Part shown: piece by piece, positions 26,571 to 35,967 of the stretch
How positions within the stretch are numbered: position 1 is the first letter of the stretch
Layout of the letters: every line of letters begins with the position of its first letter
Assembly (NCBI RefSeq): GCF_014230145.1
Contig: NZ_JACHVC010000008.1
Span: 62,001 to 126,000, forward strand
Reading direction: 5' to 3'
Source: Pelagicoccus albus
GTDB taxonomy: Bacteria; Verrucomicrobiota; Verrucomicrobiia; Opitutales; Opitutaceae
Length of the DNA: 64,000 nucleotides
Notes under the pieces: generated by a model
Databases searched by the model: none
The model's input: only the letters and a program-made list of their open reading frames with translations
What the model was told of the DNA's origin: nothing
Translations under genes and position numbers: made by a program

Positions 26571-29516
26571 TCAGAGTGAGTTTAGACGAATGAGAAAGTT
26601 ATATAATTCACTCATCGATCCGAAAACTTGCGTGGAGATCACCACCGGTATTTCCGCCACGCCGGAATGAGCGGTGCCTTCCATCCTAATCGTAATAGGC
26701 ATGTCGGGCGAGTCTTCAGGGAACAATTCCGCATCGAAGCGGGTGAGAGTGATGTTGCCCAGCGCCTCCTCGGCGGCCCGGTCGGGATCGATTTTGAGAA
26801 ACTTCAGAACACGGTCGGAGAAGGTGGGTTTTTCGGCCGGAGCCTCTGTATCGTCCTCGGTGAGAAGCCCTTTGGTATTGTAGAGCAAGGTGGCGGTGGT
26901 GTTGGGGGGAAGGTTGAGAGAACCCCGCAGGAGCTGGAATTCGCCGTCTTTCACTCGGAAAGGGAGCTCGCCGCTCAATCGTCCGTCCATCTCGCCCTCG
27001 AAGCTTTGGGCGTAACGGGAAAGCTCGGCCAATGAAAGGTGCTCTAGTCGAACGGAACTCTGGAAATCCGAGCCATCGATAGGGATATCGGAGGTGCGAA
27101 GCAGGGCTTTTCCGTCGAAGAGGGAAACGTCGGCGGAGTCGATCGCCAGTTGGGTACCCTCGAGAATGCGAAACTGGGCTTTGGCGTCGTGAGCCTCGAA
27201 ATCGCCGGCCTTCAGCTTGTCGATGGTGAGTCGGGAGCGATGTTCTGCGCTGTCGAGATTGGCTAGAGAATCGACTTGCAGATCCACTTCGATGCCGGAA
27301 GCGGTGATTTGAGACGCGGGGTATTCGACGAGGCCTTCTTGCAAGATCGTGTGAAAGCTGGAGTCGGAACTGTCCCGGTCGGAGTGAAAGGACCCAGAGG
27401 CGGAAAGGTTGCCGGAAACGGTGAGGCCTGCGAGTTCAGGAATGAGCAAGGAGGGCAGGTCGGAGTGGAAGAGGGAAATGGGCGATAGCTCGAAGTCGCC
27501 ACTTAGCTTTGGCTCATCCAGAAGATCGAGGGCCTCGTACTTGCTTGAGAGCTCGATACTTGTCCCGGCCAAAAGGGAGCTGAACGCCACGCTCCCTGAC
27601 ATCTGGCTCAAAGATCCCTGATTCGAATTTTCCACATAAACCTGTTCCACTTGGATGGTGTCAAGAGCGACGATTCCAAGGCTTAGTGTATTGGAAAATT
27701 GGATGCTACCATCGATTCCCGCTAGAGAGTGGCTTCCGCCGCTCCATTTCGCGCTGGCATTGGGCAGATCCAATTCGTTGGCTTGCCAGTCTAAGGTGAC
27801 TTGGAGTTTGTCCAGTAGATCCGCTATTGTCGGCTCGCTCGGAAATTCGTCGCTTGTCAGCGAGTCCGAATCCAAGTCGCGGAAGCTGATAAGAGATTGA
27901 ATGTTGACGCCATTGCCCGATAGCGGCTCGGACTGTATTGAAAGGTTGGATGCGTCGAGTTTAACGCTGCCGGTAAAGAGTTCGGTAGCCTCGCTCTGAT
28001 TGAGGTCGACGTTTGCAGCGAGGGTTCCCTTCAATGTGGCGAGTCCTGGTAGGTTCAGGTAGCTTTGCTGGTCTTTGGAAGCGACGGTGATTAGACTCCG
28101 AGTTGATTCGTCGCCCACTTCGGTCGATAAGGAAATCGTGAATACGGGAATACCTGCTGTTTCTTCGTTTAAGATGATAGGATCGGAGAGGGATTCTGCA
28201 TTGAAGGTGACTGCTATGGGTTCGGTCTCGTCCTCAGGAATTAGAATGTTTCCGTAACCAGCAGAGAGGCGGTGTTCTGGAAAATCAGCCAGCCCAAGCT
28301 CCTCGGTTGTAAAGCGGAGCTCATCGAAGTCGCCTTCTAGCTCGGCGAAGAGCGGCGTTAGAGTGTAGTCGCTGAGCTCGATCTGCGGATCTTCTAGTAC
28401 AGCCCATAAGGGGGCTGTCTCGTCGTTGAGCTTGTAGGTCGCGGTGAGTTTGCTCGATCCACTGATGTAGTCGGTATCGTAGTTCCATGGAATCGGGGTC
28501 AGACTTTGGATCTTCAAAAATGAGAAGTCCTTCAGTTCGATTCCGAACTTCAAATTGGAGTCGGGACTCAGGCTAAGCGTGTCTCGCGCTAATTGCTGGA
28601 CGGAAAACTCTAGAGTTGCGGGGATGTTATCGAAGCTGTTGAAGGAACTCCTCAGCGAGAGTCGCGGGATTTGAGCCACCACTTCTTCGTAGTCTGTTCT
28701 GAGGTCCTGGATCTCGATTGAGAAATCAATGTTTCGAGAATCCTGCACAGCGGCGGGTAGCTTTATTTGAATCTCTACTGGCCCGCTTTCTATTCGAGAA
28801 AGGTCCGGCAGGCTGTTTCGCCAATCTGGATACCAGTAGGAGAGGGCTTGGCTGGGATCTTTCAGCCGCAGGTCTAAACTGAATTCGGATGTATTAGGAT
28901 CGTAGAGTGTGCCCAGTAAATGGAGAGTGCCACTTGGCTCTTCGAGTTGGAGCTCGATGTCGAGACTTTGGTCGGCTTTCGCTACAAACGTTGCCTCGAT
29001 TTTGGGACTGATGGTTTTACCATCGATCACGAACTCCGTTGTTGAATCGGCTATTTGGATACGGTCAAAGGGCAGTGGGCCAATCGCGGAAAGATCGAAG
29101 TAAGAGAAGTAAGTTTGCAGATCTTCCAAAACGAAAGAGTCTGTGTCCTCGGAAGGGGACGATTCACCTGATTCCAAAGCTTGGACGAGTGTAGCCCCCT
29201 CGATGTGGGCTTCTTGTATTCGCTGATTGTTGATGAGCTCCGATAGGTCGTAGCTGAGACTCAGCTTTCTCAATTGGAGAGACGTTTCGTCCCTCTCCAG
29301 TGTGACGTTTTCTACCTCCAGCGAATCGAGCTGCAGGGAAACCAGATCGAATTCCGCCTTTTGGAATCCGTTATCCTCAAGGTAGCTTCGAACGAGGCGA
29401 CTTGCGGTCGAGATTCTCGTAAACCAGAAAACGCAGATGAGCAAAAGTAGCAAAGCTCCTCCCGCTAGTGCGATGCGGAGGGAAATTCGAAGAGACTTTT
29501 GCAAGCGAGGATTCAC
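26571..29516 (-). CDS. ydbH: YdbH-family intermembrane phospholipid transport protein
   Basis: 981 aa AsmA-like protein: one N-terminal membrane helix (about 15-33, GGALLLLLICVFWF) and a very long periplasmic part made of beta strands, ending in a C-terminal segment typical of YdbH (GEIPV-type VVISTQVFGSMSELYNFL). With TamB and YhdP, YdbH carries phospholipids between inner and outer membranes in E. coli. The assignment rests on length, topology and the co-linear ynbE and ydbL genes more than on primary motifs. First gene of the operon, 87 bp after the HAD phosphatase. Confidence 0.82.
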   Translation of the reverse strand: MNPRLQKSLRISLRIALAGGALLLLLICVFWFTRISTASRLVRSYLEDNGFQKAEFDLVSLQLDSLEVENVTLERDETSLQLRKLSLSYDLSELINNQRIQEAHIEGATLVQALESGESSPSEDTDSFVLEDLQTYFSYFDLSAIGPLPFDRIQIADSTTEFVIDGKTISPKIEATFVAKADQSLDIELQLEEPSGTLHLLGTLYDPNTSEFSLDLRLKDPSQALSYWYPDWRNSLPDLSRIESGPVEIQIKLPAAVQDSRNIDFSIEIQDLRTDYEEVVAQIPRLSLRSSFNSFDNIPATLEFSVQQLARDTLSLSPDSNLKFGIELKDFSFLKIQSLTPIPWNYDTDYISGSSKLTATYKLNDETAPLWAVLEDPQIELSDYTLTPLFAELEGDFDELRFTTEELGLADFPEHRLSAGYGNILIPEDETEPIAVTFNAESLSDPIILNEETAGIPVFTISLSTEVGDESTRSLITVASKDQQSYLNLPGLATLKGTLAANVDLNQSEATELFTGSVKLDASNLSIQSEPLSGNGVNIQSLISFRDLDSDSLTSDEFPSEPTIADLLDKLQVTLDWQANELDLPNASAKWSGGSHSLAGIDGSIQFSNTLSLGIVALDTIQVEQVYVENSNQGSLSQMSGSVAFSSLLAGTSIELSSKYEALDLLDEPKLSGDFELSPISLFHSDLPSLLIPELAGLTVSGNLSASGSFHSDRDSSDSSFHTILQEGLVEYPASQITASGIEVDLQVDSLANLDSAEHRSRLTIDKLKAGDFEAHDAKAQFRILEGTQLAIDSADVSLFDGKALLRTSDIPIDGSDFQSSVRLEHLSLAELSRYAQSFEGEMDGRLSGELPFRVKDGEFQLLRGSLNLPPNTTATLLYNTKGLLTEDDTEAPAEKPTFSDRVLKFLKIDPDRAAEEALGNITLTRFDAELFPEDSPDMPITIRMEGTAHSGVAEIPVVISTQVFGSMSELYNFLIRLNSL

Positions 29517-29603
29517 GAGGGCAGGATTATCAGTGCGACAAACGATTGTCCACTAGGCTCCCTCTTTTTCTACGACAGCGAATCCTTTTCGCGTCGGCCT
29601 TGC

Positions 29604-30440
29604 TTAGGCCAGCTTGCGGTAATGGGTCTGCATGGCCTGCACGGCGCGGGCGAAGGAAGATTCCGGCGGACCATCGGGGGTCACTAGGGTGGCGGCGGCT
29701 TTGGGGCCATCCCAGGCACGGTCCATGGCTGCGGAGAAGCCAGAAAATTCGAACATTGGGATGTCGTTGTTGCCGTCACCAAAGGTCGCGAGCTCGGAGG
29801 CTTGGATTCCAAGGTGTTCGATCAAGGGCTTTAAGGCAGCGGCCTTTGAGGTTTTGGGGTCCGCCTGCTCGTAGATATTAGTCATGGAGCGAACTGTGTA
29901 GAGCTGGCTCTTGCTGAGGAAGTCCAACTGCTGAACCTCGTCCAGCTTCTCCTCTTCGCCAAAGTAGACCACCTTGAAAATGTGTTCTTTCAGGACTTCC
30001 TCGTGCGTGGTGAAAGTCGGGTCGAGCCCTGCCAAACTGGCGTAGAAATCGATCCATTTTCCTTTGCTTAAGGTGAAGAGCCCGGCAGCGGTATAGACCA
30101 CGATAGAAAGGCCATGCTCCTCGCCAAAAGTGATGGCTGCGTCCGCATCGTCAGTTGGCATATGCGACACGTACAGGGTTTGACTGTTATCGACATCGCT
30201 AGCGTAGGCTCCCTGTGCAGAGACCATGTAGCGAACCATGGGCAGGCTTTTGGCGTAGGGAAGCATGCTCTGGTAGTGGCGACCAGAAGCGAGGATGATT
30301 TCGACTCCGGAGGCGTGTAGCGTCTCGATCGCTGCACGGTTTTCCTCGGAAATTGTGTGGTCCGGAGAAAGGAGAGTGCCGTCCAAGTCGATGGCTACGG
30401 CTTTGATTGGATGAAAAGTGGATGCTGGATTTTGGCTCAT
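29604..30440 (-). CDS. Cof-type HAD-IIB phosphatase
   Basis: 278 aa from the ATG at 30440; the frame is open from 30644, but the extra 68 residues lack any HAD similarity and overlap the radD 3' end. Motif I is IDLDGTLLSP (nucleophile Asp), motif III Lys lies in SKAAALKPLIEH, and motif IV is GDGNNDIPMFE. The C2B-type cap lies between. It dephosphorylates small sugar phosphates, nucleotides or cofactors; specificity is unknown. Cytoplasmic. Same strand as radD upstream and ydbH downstream. Confidence 0.88.
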   Translation of the reverse strand: MSQNPASTFHPIKAVAIDLDGTLLSPDHTISEENRAAIETLHASGVEIILASGRHYQSMLPYAKSLPMVRYMVSAQGAYASDVDNSQTLYVSHMPTDDADAAITFGEEHGLSIVVYTAAGLFTLSKGKWIDFYASLAGLDPTFTTHEEVLKEHIFKVVYFGEEEKLDEVQQLDFLSKSQLYTVRSMTNIYEQADPKTSKAAALKPLIEHLGIQASELATFGDGNNDIPMFEFSGFSAAMDRAWDGPKAAATLVTPDGPPESSFARAVQAMQTHYRKLA

Positions 30441-30567
30441 CTTCGGCAACAGACTCTGCAGTTCCAGAAAAGTCGCGAGTCTAGAGTTGTTACAAGTTAT
30501 AGAACGCGAGACTTCATTTTTGACTGCGGAATATGCGAATCGCGAGTGGGCGATCCTGTTGAATTGT

Positions 30568-32313
30568 TCATTTTTGACCCAGCTCTTCGCTGAAGATTTT
30601 CTCCGTGATCTTCCAGAACTTGCCTTGCTTCCTCCCGATAACAAAGGCCGGCATCCTAAGCTGTGGTTGCATTTTAACTACCTCTTCTACGGAGCGAATA
30701 TTTAGCTTTAGTTCGGGACGTCGCAAATGGGACCTGAGGAAGTTGACGTTGAACTTCTTGAGGCTGGTTGGGTTGTTGAGGTAATGGATCTCGGCCAGGA
30801 AGCGGGCGTCGTAGTCGTAGTATTTGACCTGTAAGTAAGGGTTCCCGTTCTTGTCGAAGCGTTCTAGCATCTCTATGGAATCGGGCGTTAGGACGTGGGC
30901 ATCCTTGGAGAGCTTGGCTTGCTTTAGCTTTGTGTCCGGGTCGATGAGTATGTTTCCGCAACTGCTGCATTCGCGAGCGGTGATGTCGTTTTGGGCGGAA
31001 CAACGCTCGCAGACCTTGAAGCGGAAGCGATAGCCACAGGGCCTGAATTCATAAGTATCCGGATTTTGCTTACCACCTCGGCATTTGCGGCCAAAGTGTT
31101 CGATTACGTTCCCATCGTCGTCGACTATTCCCCAGAAGTCGTTGATGAATCCGCACTCCGGGCAAGGGACTTGCACGGCGACTGATTCGGATACGGTTTT
31201 CTTTTCGCCTATCTCTGGGCTGAAAATGCTGTGGCCCATCCCTGTGTAGTCTAGAACGAGGCAGTCCTTCTTTGCTGTATCCAGTCGAAGACCACGCCCG
31301 ATGATTTGCTGGTAGAGGCTGATCGATTCGGTTGGACGAAGGATGGCAATAACGTCCACGTGAGGAGCGTCGAATCCCGTGGTTAAGACCGATACGTTAA
31401 CCAAGTATTTGAAGTTTTTCCGCTTAAACTCCTCGATTATTTTATCCCGATCCACTGCTTCGGTTTCCCCGAGGACGAGGCGAGCTTGGCCTTCGGGCAG
31501 GCACTTCATAATCTCCTGGGCGTGCTTCACGGTGGAGCTGAAGATCATGACACCTTGCCGCTGGTAGCTCTCGGTTATGTCTATGATGTTCTTTATGATC
31601 AGAGGCGTCAGGCGTCTTTGTTGCTGCAGCGCGTTCTCCAGTTGAGCCATGGTGTACTCCTTGCCGCCTTCGGTGAGCTCGGAAAAGTCGTAGGAAGTGA
31701 CAGGGATATCGACTTTGACCGGAGGGGTTAGATAACCATTTCGGATCATGTATTCTAGCGGAAGGTCGTAGATGCAGCTCTTGAAGAAACGCATCTCCAG
31801 CGTTTTCACTTCTCCGCGTAGAGCGTAGTTGTAGATCCATCCAAGCCCAAGGCGATATGGGGTTGCAGTGAGGCCAAGGATGCAGATTCGGCTGTTGCTG
31901 AGCTTGAGCCGCGTGATGACTTTTGCGTACTGGCTGTCCGGTTCAAGGCCGACGCGATGGCACTCGTCAATAACGAGCAGTGTGAAGTCTTCAAAGAAGT
32001 CGTCGCTGGCGTTCGCAACCGATTGAATGCTGCCGAAGATGACCTTTTGCTTGCTGTCCTTCTGGTTCAGTCCCGCAGAATAGATTCCTGCTTCGAGACC
32101 GTAGCTTTGGTATTTGAGGTGGTTTTGTTCGACTAGTTCCTTGACGTGGGCAAGCACCAGTACGCGTCCTTTGGCGACCTTGGCCAGTTCCGCAATGACC
32201 AAGCTCTTACCGGCACCCGTCGGCAAAACGATAACGGCCGGAGTCCGCTTTCGCCGAAAGTGGTTCAAGGTGCTGTCAACAGCCTCCTGCTGGTAGGTCC
32301 TGAGCTTGTACAT
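30568..32313 (-). CDS. radD: RadD-like superfamily 2 DNA helicase/ATPase
   Basis: 581 aa, close in length and layout to E. coli RadD (YejH, 586 aa). Helicase motifs: VLPTGAGKS (I), IDECHR (II), GLTATPYR (III), [10 protein letters not shown] (V) and [11 protein letters not shown] (VI). A zinc-type Cys set follows ([27 protein letters not shown]). RadD helps RecA-mediated recombination and repair in E. coli. Whole stretches read like the enterobacterial protein, e.g. the N-terminal [18 protein letters not shown]. It is 62 bp after eboF on the same strand, but the function seems unrelated to ebo. Confidence 0.9.
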   Translation of the reverse strand: MYKLRTYQQEAVDSTLNHFRRKRTPAVIVLPTGAGKSLVIAELAKVAKGRVLVLAHVKELVEQNHLKYQSYGLEAGIYSAGLNQKDSKQKVIFGSIQSVANASDDFFEDFTLLVIDECHRVGLEPDSQYAKVITRLKLSNSRICILGLTATPYRLGLGWIYNYALRGEVKTLEMRFFKSCIYDLPLEYMIRNGYLTPPVKVDIPVTSYDFSELTEGGKEYTMAQLENALQQQRRLTPLIIKNIIDITESYQRQGVMIFSSTVKHAQEIMKCLPEGQARLVLGETEAVDRDKIIEEFKRKNFKYLVNVSVLTTGFDAPHVDVIAILRPTESISLYQQIIGRGLRLDTAKKDCLVLDYTGMGHSIFSPEIGEKKTVSESVAVQVPCPECGFINDFWGIVDDDGNVIEHFGRKCRGGKQNPDTYEFRPCGYRFRFKVCERCSAQNDITARECSSCGNILIDPDTKLKQAKLSKDAHVLTPDSIEMLERFDKNGNPYLQVKYYDYDARFLAEIHYLNNPTSLKKFNVNFLRSHLRRPELKLNIRSVEEVVKMQPQLRMPAFVIGRKQGKFWKITEKIFSEELGQK

Positions 32314-32375
32314 AAATGGGGCGAGTGTCTCCGTGGTCTATACCAAATAGAGCAAGTTAAATTGGGATCGCATTT

Positions 32376-33740
32376 TCATTGCTCAAAGTGAGACAGGAGC
32401 AGGTCGTGGATGTCGATGGATTCTAGGTTCTCCGGTGCTTGTAAGGGCGATATCAATACGGGCCAATCTTGCTTGTTGCTTGGGCGGCAGCCGTGAGAGC
32501 CTTTTACGAGGCTGGCGTCTAGGGGGATGACGTCTAGTAGGGCGCGGAAGCCGAGCTTTTTCTTGAGTAGGAATTTTGCGATCCGGGCGGGTGGAAGCTT
32601 TAGCTTTGGATCTATGAAGAGCTCCACCGGGTCGTAGCCGGGCTTGCGGTGGATGTCGATCGTTCGAGCGAAGTCGGGGGCTTTGTTATCGTCCAACCAA
32701 TAGTAGTAGGTGAACCAAGCGTTTTCATTGGCCACGGCTATGAAATCTCCGCTGCGCTCGTGATCGATGCCCAAGTCTTTTTGCTGGTTGCGGTCCAAGA
32801 CTTGATCGACTCCCTGCAGAGATAGAAGGGTTTCGCGTACTTCGTGGGCTATGCTAGAGTCGTTCAGGTAAACATGGGCGATTTGGTGGTCGGCGACGGC
32901 AAAGGCTTGGCTGATCCCTGCGTCTAGCTGTTCTAGGCCAAGCTCTTCTTTGGTATTCAGCCAGCCCTTTTCTCTTAGGGCCCTGTTGATGTGGATTGGT
33001 GTATCGACGTCCGTGATACCGTATTCGGAGAGGAGGATGACTTGCACTCCTCTTGCCTCGTAAAAGTCTATCAGCTCGCCGACCACGCTGTCGATGGCCT
33101 GCAAGTCCTTAGCGATGTCGGGATGCTTGGGGCCAAGTCGTTGCAGGTTGTAGTCCAAGTGGGGAAGGTAGACGAGCGAAAGGGTGGGGCTCTGTTTTTC
33201 CTCAGTCCACATAGCGGATTTGGCGATCCATTGGGAGCACTCGATACCGGCTTTGGGTCCCCAGAAAGTGAAGAAGGGAAACTCACCGAGGTCCTTCTTG
33301 ATTTCTTCCCGCATCCCCATCGGCTGAGTATAAATGTCGAATACCTTCCTGCCATCCGCGGGATACATGGGACGTGGCGTGATGGTGTAGTCTGCGGTAG
33401 AATACATATTGTACCACCAGAATAGCTTGGCGCAGGTGAACTCCGGGTCGCGTTTCTTCAGGGTTTCCCAGATTTTTGGGGCTTTGACCAAGTGGTTGGA
33501 TTGCTTCCAGAAATGAACCTCCGAGTAGTCTCGGTTGTACCAGCCGTTCGCTACGATGCCGTGTTCGCTGGGCTTTTTGCCTGTGAGAATATCGGATTGG
33601 CTCGTGCAGGTGAGGGCCGGGAAGGAGGGCGAATAGGATGCCTGATTTTGCTTCCTCGCGTAGGCGAGGATGTTCGGGGTGTGGGGACCGATCAGACGAG
33701 CCGATAAAGCGACGATATTGATTACGGCGGTACGACGCAT
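32376..33740 (-). CDS. eboF: EboF-like alkaline-phosphatase-superfamily protein (nucleotide pyrophosphatase type)
   Basis: 454 aa phosphodiesterase/pyrophosphatase-fold protein. Seen: nucleophile Thr in FPALTCTSQ, metal ligands in YLPHLDYNLQRLGP, SEYGI where relatives often have SDHG, and the late VKGSHG. No signal peptide, so probably cytoplasmic. This is the form found in ebo (EDB) clusters, where it is thought to remove a phosphate or pyrophosphate from the prenyl-type intermediate; the real substrate is not known. It ends the eboC-D-F run, 18 bp after eboD. Confidence 0.82.
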   Translation of the reverse strand: MRRTAVINIVALSARLIGPHTPNILAYARKQNQASYSPSFPALTCTSQSDILTGKKPSEHGIVANGWYNRDYSEVHFWKQSNHLVKAPKIWETLKKRDPEFTCAKLFWWYNMYSTADYTITPRPMYPADGRKVFDIYTQPMGMREEIKKDLGEFPFFTFWGPKAGIECSQWIAKSAMWTEEKQSPTLSLVYLPHLDYNLQRLGPKHPDIAKDLQAIDSVVGELIDFYEARGVQVILLSEYGITDVDTPIHINRALREKGWLNTKEELGLEQLDAGISQAFAVADHQIAHVYLNDSSIAHEVRETLLSLQGVDQVLDRNQQKDLGIDHERSGDFIAVANENAWFTYYYWLDDNKAPDFARTIDIHRKPGYDPVELFIDPKLKLPPARIAKFLLKKKLGFRALLDVIPLDASLVKGSHGCRPSNKQDWPVLISPLQAPENLESIDIHDLLLSHFEQ

Positions 33741-33758
33741 TTTATTCGCGTTTAGCTT

Positions 33759-34919
33759 CTAGCCTCTGGGCAGCTCGCCGATGGACTCGAGGATTATATC
33801 CGTATCCATTTCGTGGACCTCGATTCGACTGCCGATGCCAGTCAGTAAGGTGATGGTGAGCATGCCGCCCAAATGTTCGCGAAACTCTTCCAGACCAGCG
33901 ATCACGGCGTTTTCGTCGTTCGCAGACTTTTGCTCAATCTCTTTTGCGTAAGTGGCGAATCCGAGCCGGCGAATCAGGAATAGGATTCGAGAGGCGCTGG
34001 GGTGATCTAGGAAACCCTTCTTCAAGGAATAGAGTGTATCGAGGGCTATCCCGATGGCTACAGCTTCGCCGTGACTAAGACGGAAATCGGAAAGCTGCTC
34101 GAGTTTGTGAGCAGCCCAGTGTCCGAAGTCGAGCGGACGGGCGGAACCGAGCTCGAAGGGGTCGCCTGAGGTGGCGATATGTTGGACATGAAGCTGGGCG
34201 GAGCGATGTACGAGCTCCTGCACCGCTTGGGCTTCGGAGCGAATCAGCGAATCCGCATTGATTTCAATCCAGTCAAAAAAGGCAGCGTCTCGTACGAGGG
34301 CAACTTTGATGGCTTCGATGAAGCCGTTGCGGAGGTGCTTCTCCGGCAAGGTCTTTAGGAATGCGAAATCGTTTACCACCGCGAAAGGTGGGGCGAAGGT
34401 GCCTACGAAGTTTTTCTTCCCGAGGTAATTGACACCGTTTTTCACACCTACTCCTGCATCCCCCTGCCCAAGCGTTGTAGTGGGAAAACGGATATGACGA
34501 ATCCCGCGATGAGCGGTCGCTGCGGCGAAGCCGACCGCATCGAGCAAAGCCCCTCCTCCGATGGCGATCACGTACGAGTGGCGGCAGATCTTCCAATCCT
34601 CGATTTCCTCGTAGATCTTCCTCAAGTAAGACGAGGTATTTTTAATGGCCTCTCCGGCGGGTAGGAGGGAGATACCGCGCAGGTCGAGGGCATCTTTGTG
34701 TTTTTGGCAATAGCTTTCGATTTGTTCGACGAGGCCGGGCGAAGCTTGAGCGACACCTTCATCCAGATAGAATGCCACCTTGCTTCTGAAGCCGACACCC
34801 TGCGGGTCAAGTAAGTCGAGCAACAAGGAATTGTCGGGGGCAAATGCGTTTTCGGTAAAAAGGACCCTTAGCTGGTAGGGGATTTGTATGGAGTGCTCGA
34901 TACTCGGGAGAAGCGTCAT
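33759..34919 (-). CDS. eboD: EboD-like sugar-phosphate cyclase (3-dehydroquinate synthase family)
   Basis: 386 aa from the ATG at 34919; the frame is open to 35093 but that stretch shadows the eboC gene. NAD- and metal-binding DHQS features: IGGGALLDAVGFAAAT, RFPTTTLGQGDAGVGVKNGVN, LRNGFIEAIK and RPLDFGHWAAHKLE with the metal His. It belongs to the sugar phosphate cyclase superfamily, in the EboD branch whose product is unknown. It is not the housekeeping AroB as judged from context. Middle gene of eboC-D-F, 61 bp after eboC. Confidence 0.85.
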   Translation of the reverse strand: MTLLPSIEHSIQIPYQLRVLFTENAFAPDNSLLLDLLDPQGVGFRSKVAFYLDEGVAQASPGLVEQIESYCQKHKDALDLRGISLLPAGEAIKNTSSYLRKIYEEIEDWKICRHSYVIAIGGGALLDAVGFAAATAHRGIRHIRFPTTTLGQGDAGVGVKNGVNYLGKKNFVGTFAPPFAVVNDFAFLKTLPEKHLRNGFIEAIKVALVRDAAFFDWIEINADSLIRSEAQAVQELVHRSAQLHVQHIATSGDPFELGSARPLDFGHWAAHKLEQLSDFRLSHGEAVAIGIALDTLYSLKKGFLDHPSASRILFLIRRLGFATYAKEIEQKSANDENAVIAGLEEFREHLGGMLTITLLTGIGSRIEVHEMDTDIILESIGELPRG

Positions 34920-34980
34920 GTTGGTACTGGAAACCACGAAGAAAAGGGGCAGAGGGTTGCGAAATTTTGAGAGCTTGGAT

Positions 34981-35841
34981 TTAGCTGGCGGGGATTGTTT
35001 TTTGGGCGGTCGCTGTGAGTGCGAACAGGGCCACGAAAACGATGAGATGGGTTTGGTTGGCCAAACCGAGCGTCGATAGGATGAGAAGGTCAAGGATGGG
35101 AATGGAGGCCAGCAAGGGTCCGATCGTCTTTCCGATTATGAGTTCTCCGTCTACTCTAGCTCTCAGGAAAGATCGCGCGTTCCAAGCGGCGAAAAGGGCT
35201 AAGACCGCGCCGCGTTGGGCGTCGAAGTAGTCGGAGCGATAGTAGAAAGCTCCGAGTACCGGGGCGGCTGCCATCGCGAGGGCGGGATAATCGATCGCAT
35301 TGGTGGTCGACTCCCCGCGGGCAAGGTAAGTCACTCCCAGGATGAAGGTGAAAATCGTGCCTGTTGCGATGAGGTTGTAGGTGTCGATTCCATTTTCGTA
35401 GGAGCTCGCGACCGCGAGATAAAGGAGCGCTCGGCAGGCTGCCATGAAGAGGGGCGAGGCGGCATTCCCTTTGTGGCTGAAGTCGTAGATGACGATGCAG
35501 GCAACGATTCCCGCCGCGAAGGCGGCGGGTAGCAAGCCGGTCCAGGCGAAGCCGGCAAATCCGACCAGGAGTAGGGCTGCGGCTATGTTTCTGACCGTAA
35601 CGGGTGAAATTTGCTGCGAAGGGATCGGGCGCTCGGGACGAAATTCGGAGTCGAACTCGCGATCGAAATAGTCGTTGAGGTACATGCCTCCGGTGTAGAG
35701 CAAGGTTCCGCCGATCGCGTAGGAGGCGAACTGGAGCCATTCGTACCCGCCTACGATGATCCAAGCGCAAAGGATATTTGACCAAACGGTGGGCAGGTTA
35801 GAGGCCCGGGCAAGTGTGAGATGAGTTCGGAGATTCGTCAC
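34981..35841 (-). CDS. eboC: EboC-like UbiA-family prenyltransferase
   Basis: 286 aa integral membrane prenyltransferase with about eight helices. The Asp-rich motifs are NDYFDREFD (with RPERPIPSQ after it), while the second, usually DxxxD, is not clear (the region reads TNAIDYPALA). UbiA proteins move an isoprenoid chain onto an acceptor; in ebo clusters the acceptor is not known. First gene of the eboC-D-F run and immediately left of the CotH island. The upstream 126 bp contains the CotH-gene terminator. Confidence 0.85.
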   Translation of the reverse strand: MTNLRTHLTLARASNLPTVWSNILCAWIIVGGYEWLQFASYAIGGTLLYTGGMYLNDYFDREFDSEFRPERPIPSQQISPVTVRNIAAALLLVGFAGFAWTGLLPAAFAAGIVACIVIYDFSHKGNAASPLFMAACRALLYLAVASSYENGIDTYNLIATGTIFTFILGVTYLARGESTTNAIDYPALAMAAAPVLGAFYYRSDYFDAQRGAVLALFAAWNARSFLRARVDGELIIGKTIGPLLASIPILDLLILSTLGLANQTHLIVFVALFALTATAQKTIPAS

Positions 35842-35900
35842 GGAAACGGGAGGATGCGGGAGTTTCCGGAAAAGAAAAGAGGTAAGCTGCTAAAACGATA

Positions 35901-35930
35901 CAGCCCCCCAACCCGAAGGCTGGGAGGCTG
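35901..35930 (-). terminator. Probable terminator of the CotH gene
   Basis: CAGCC (35901-35905) and GGCTG (35926-35930) pair, with CCCA/TGGG inside, 38 bp past the CotH stop. Read on the minus strand it is followed by TATCGTTTT, a weak T-run. Confidence 0.5.
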
Positions 35931-35967
35931 ACCGCTGCTTTTGTCGGGGTAACAAATGGTTGCTGAA

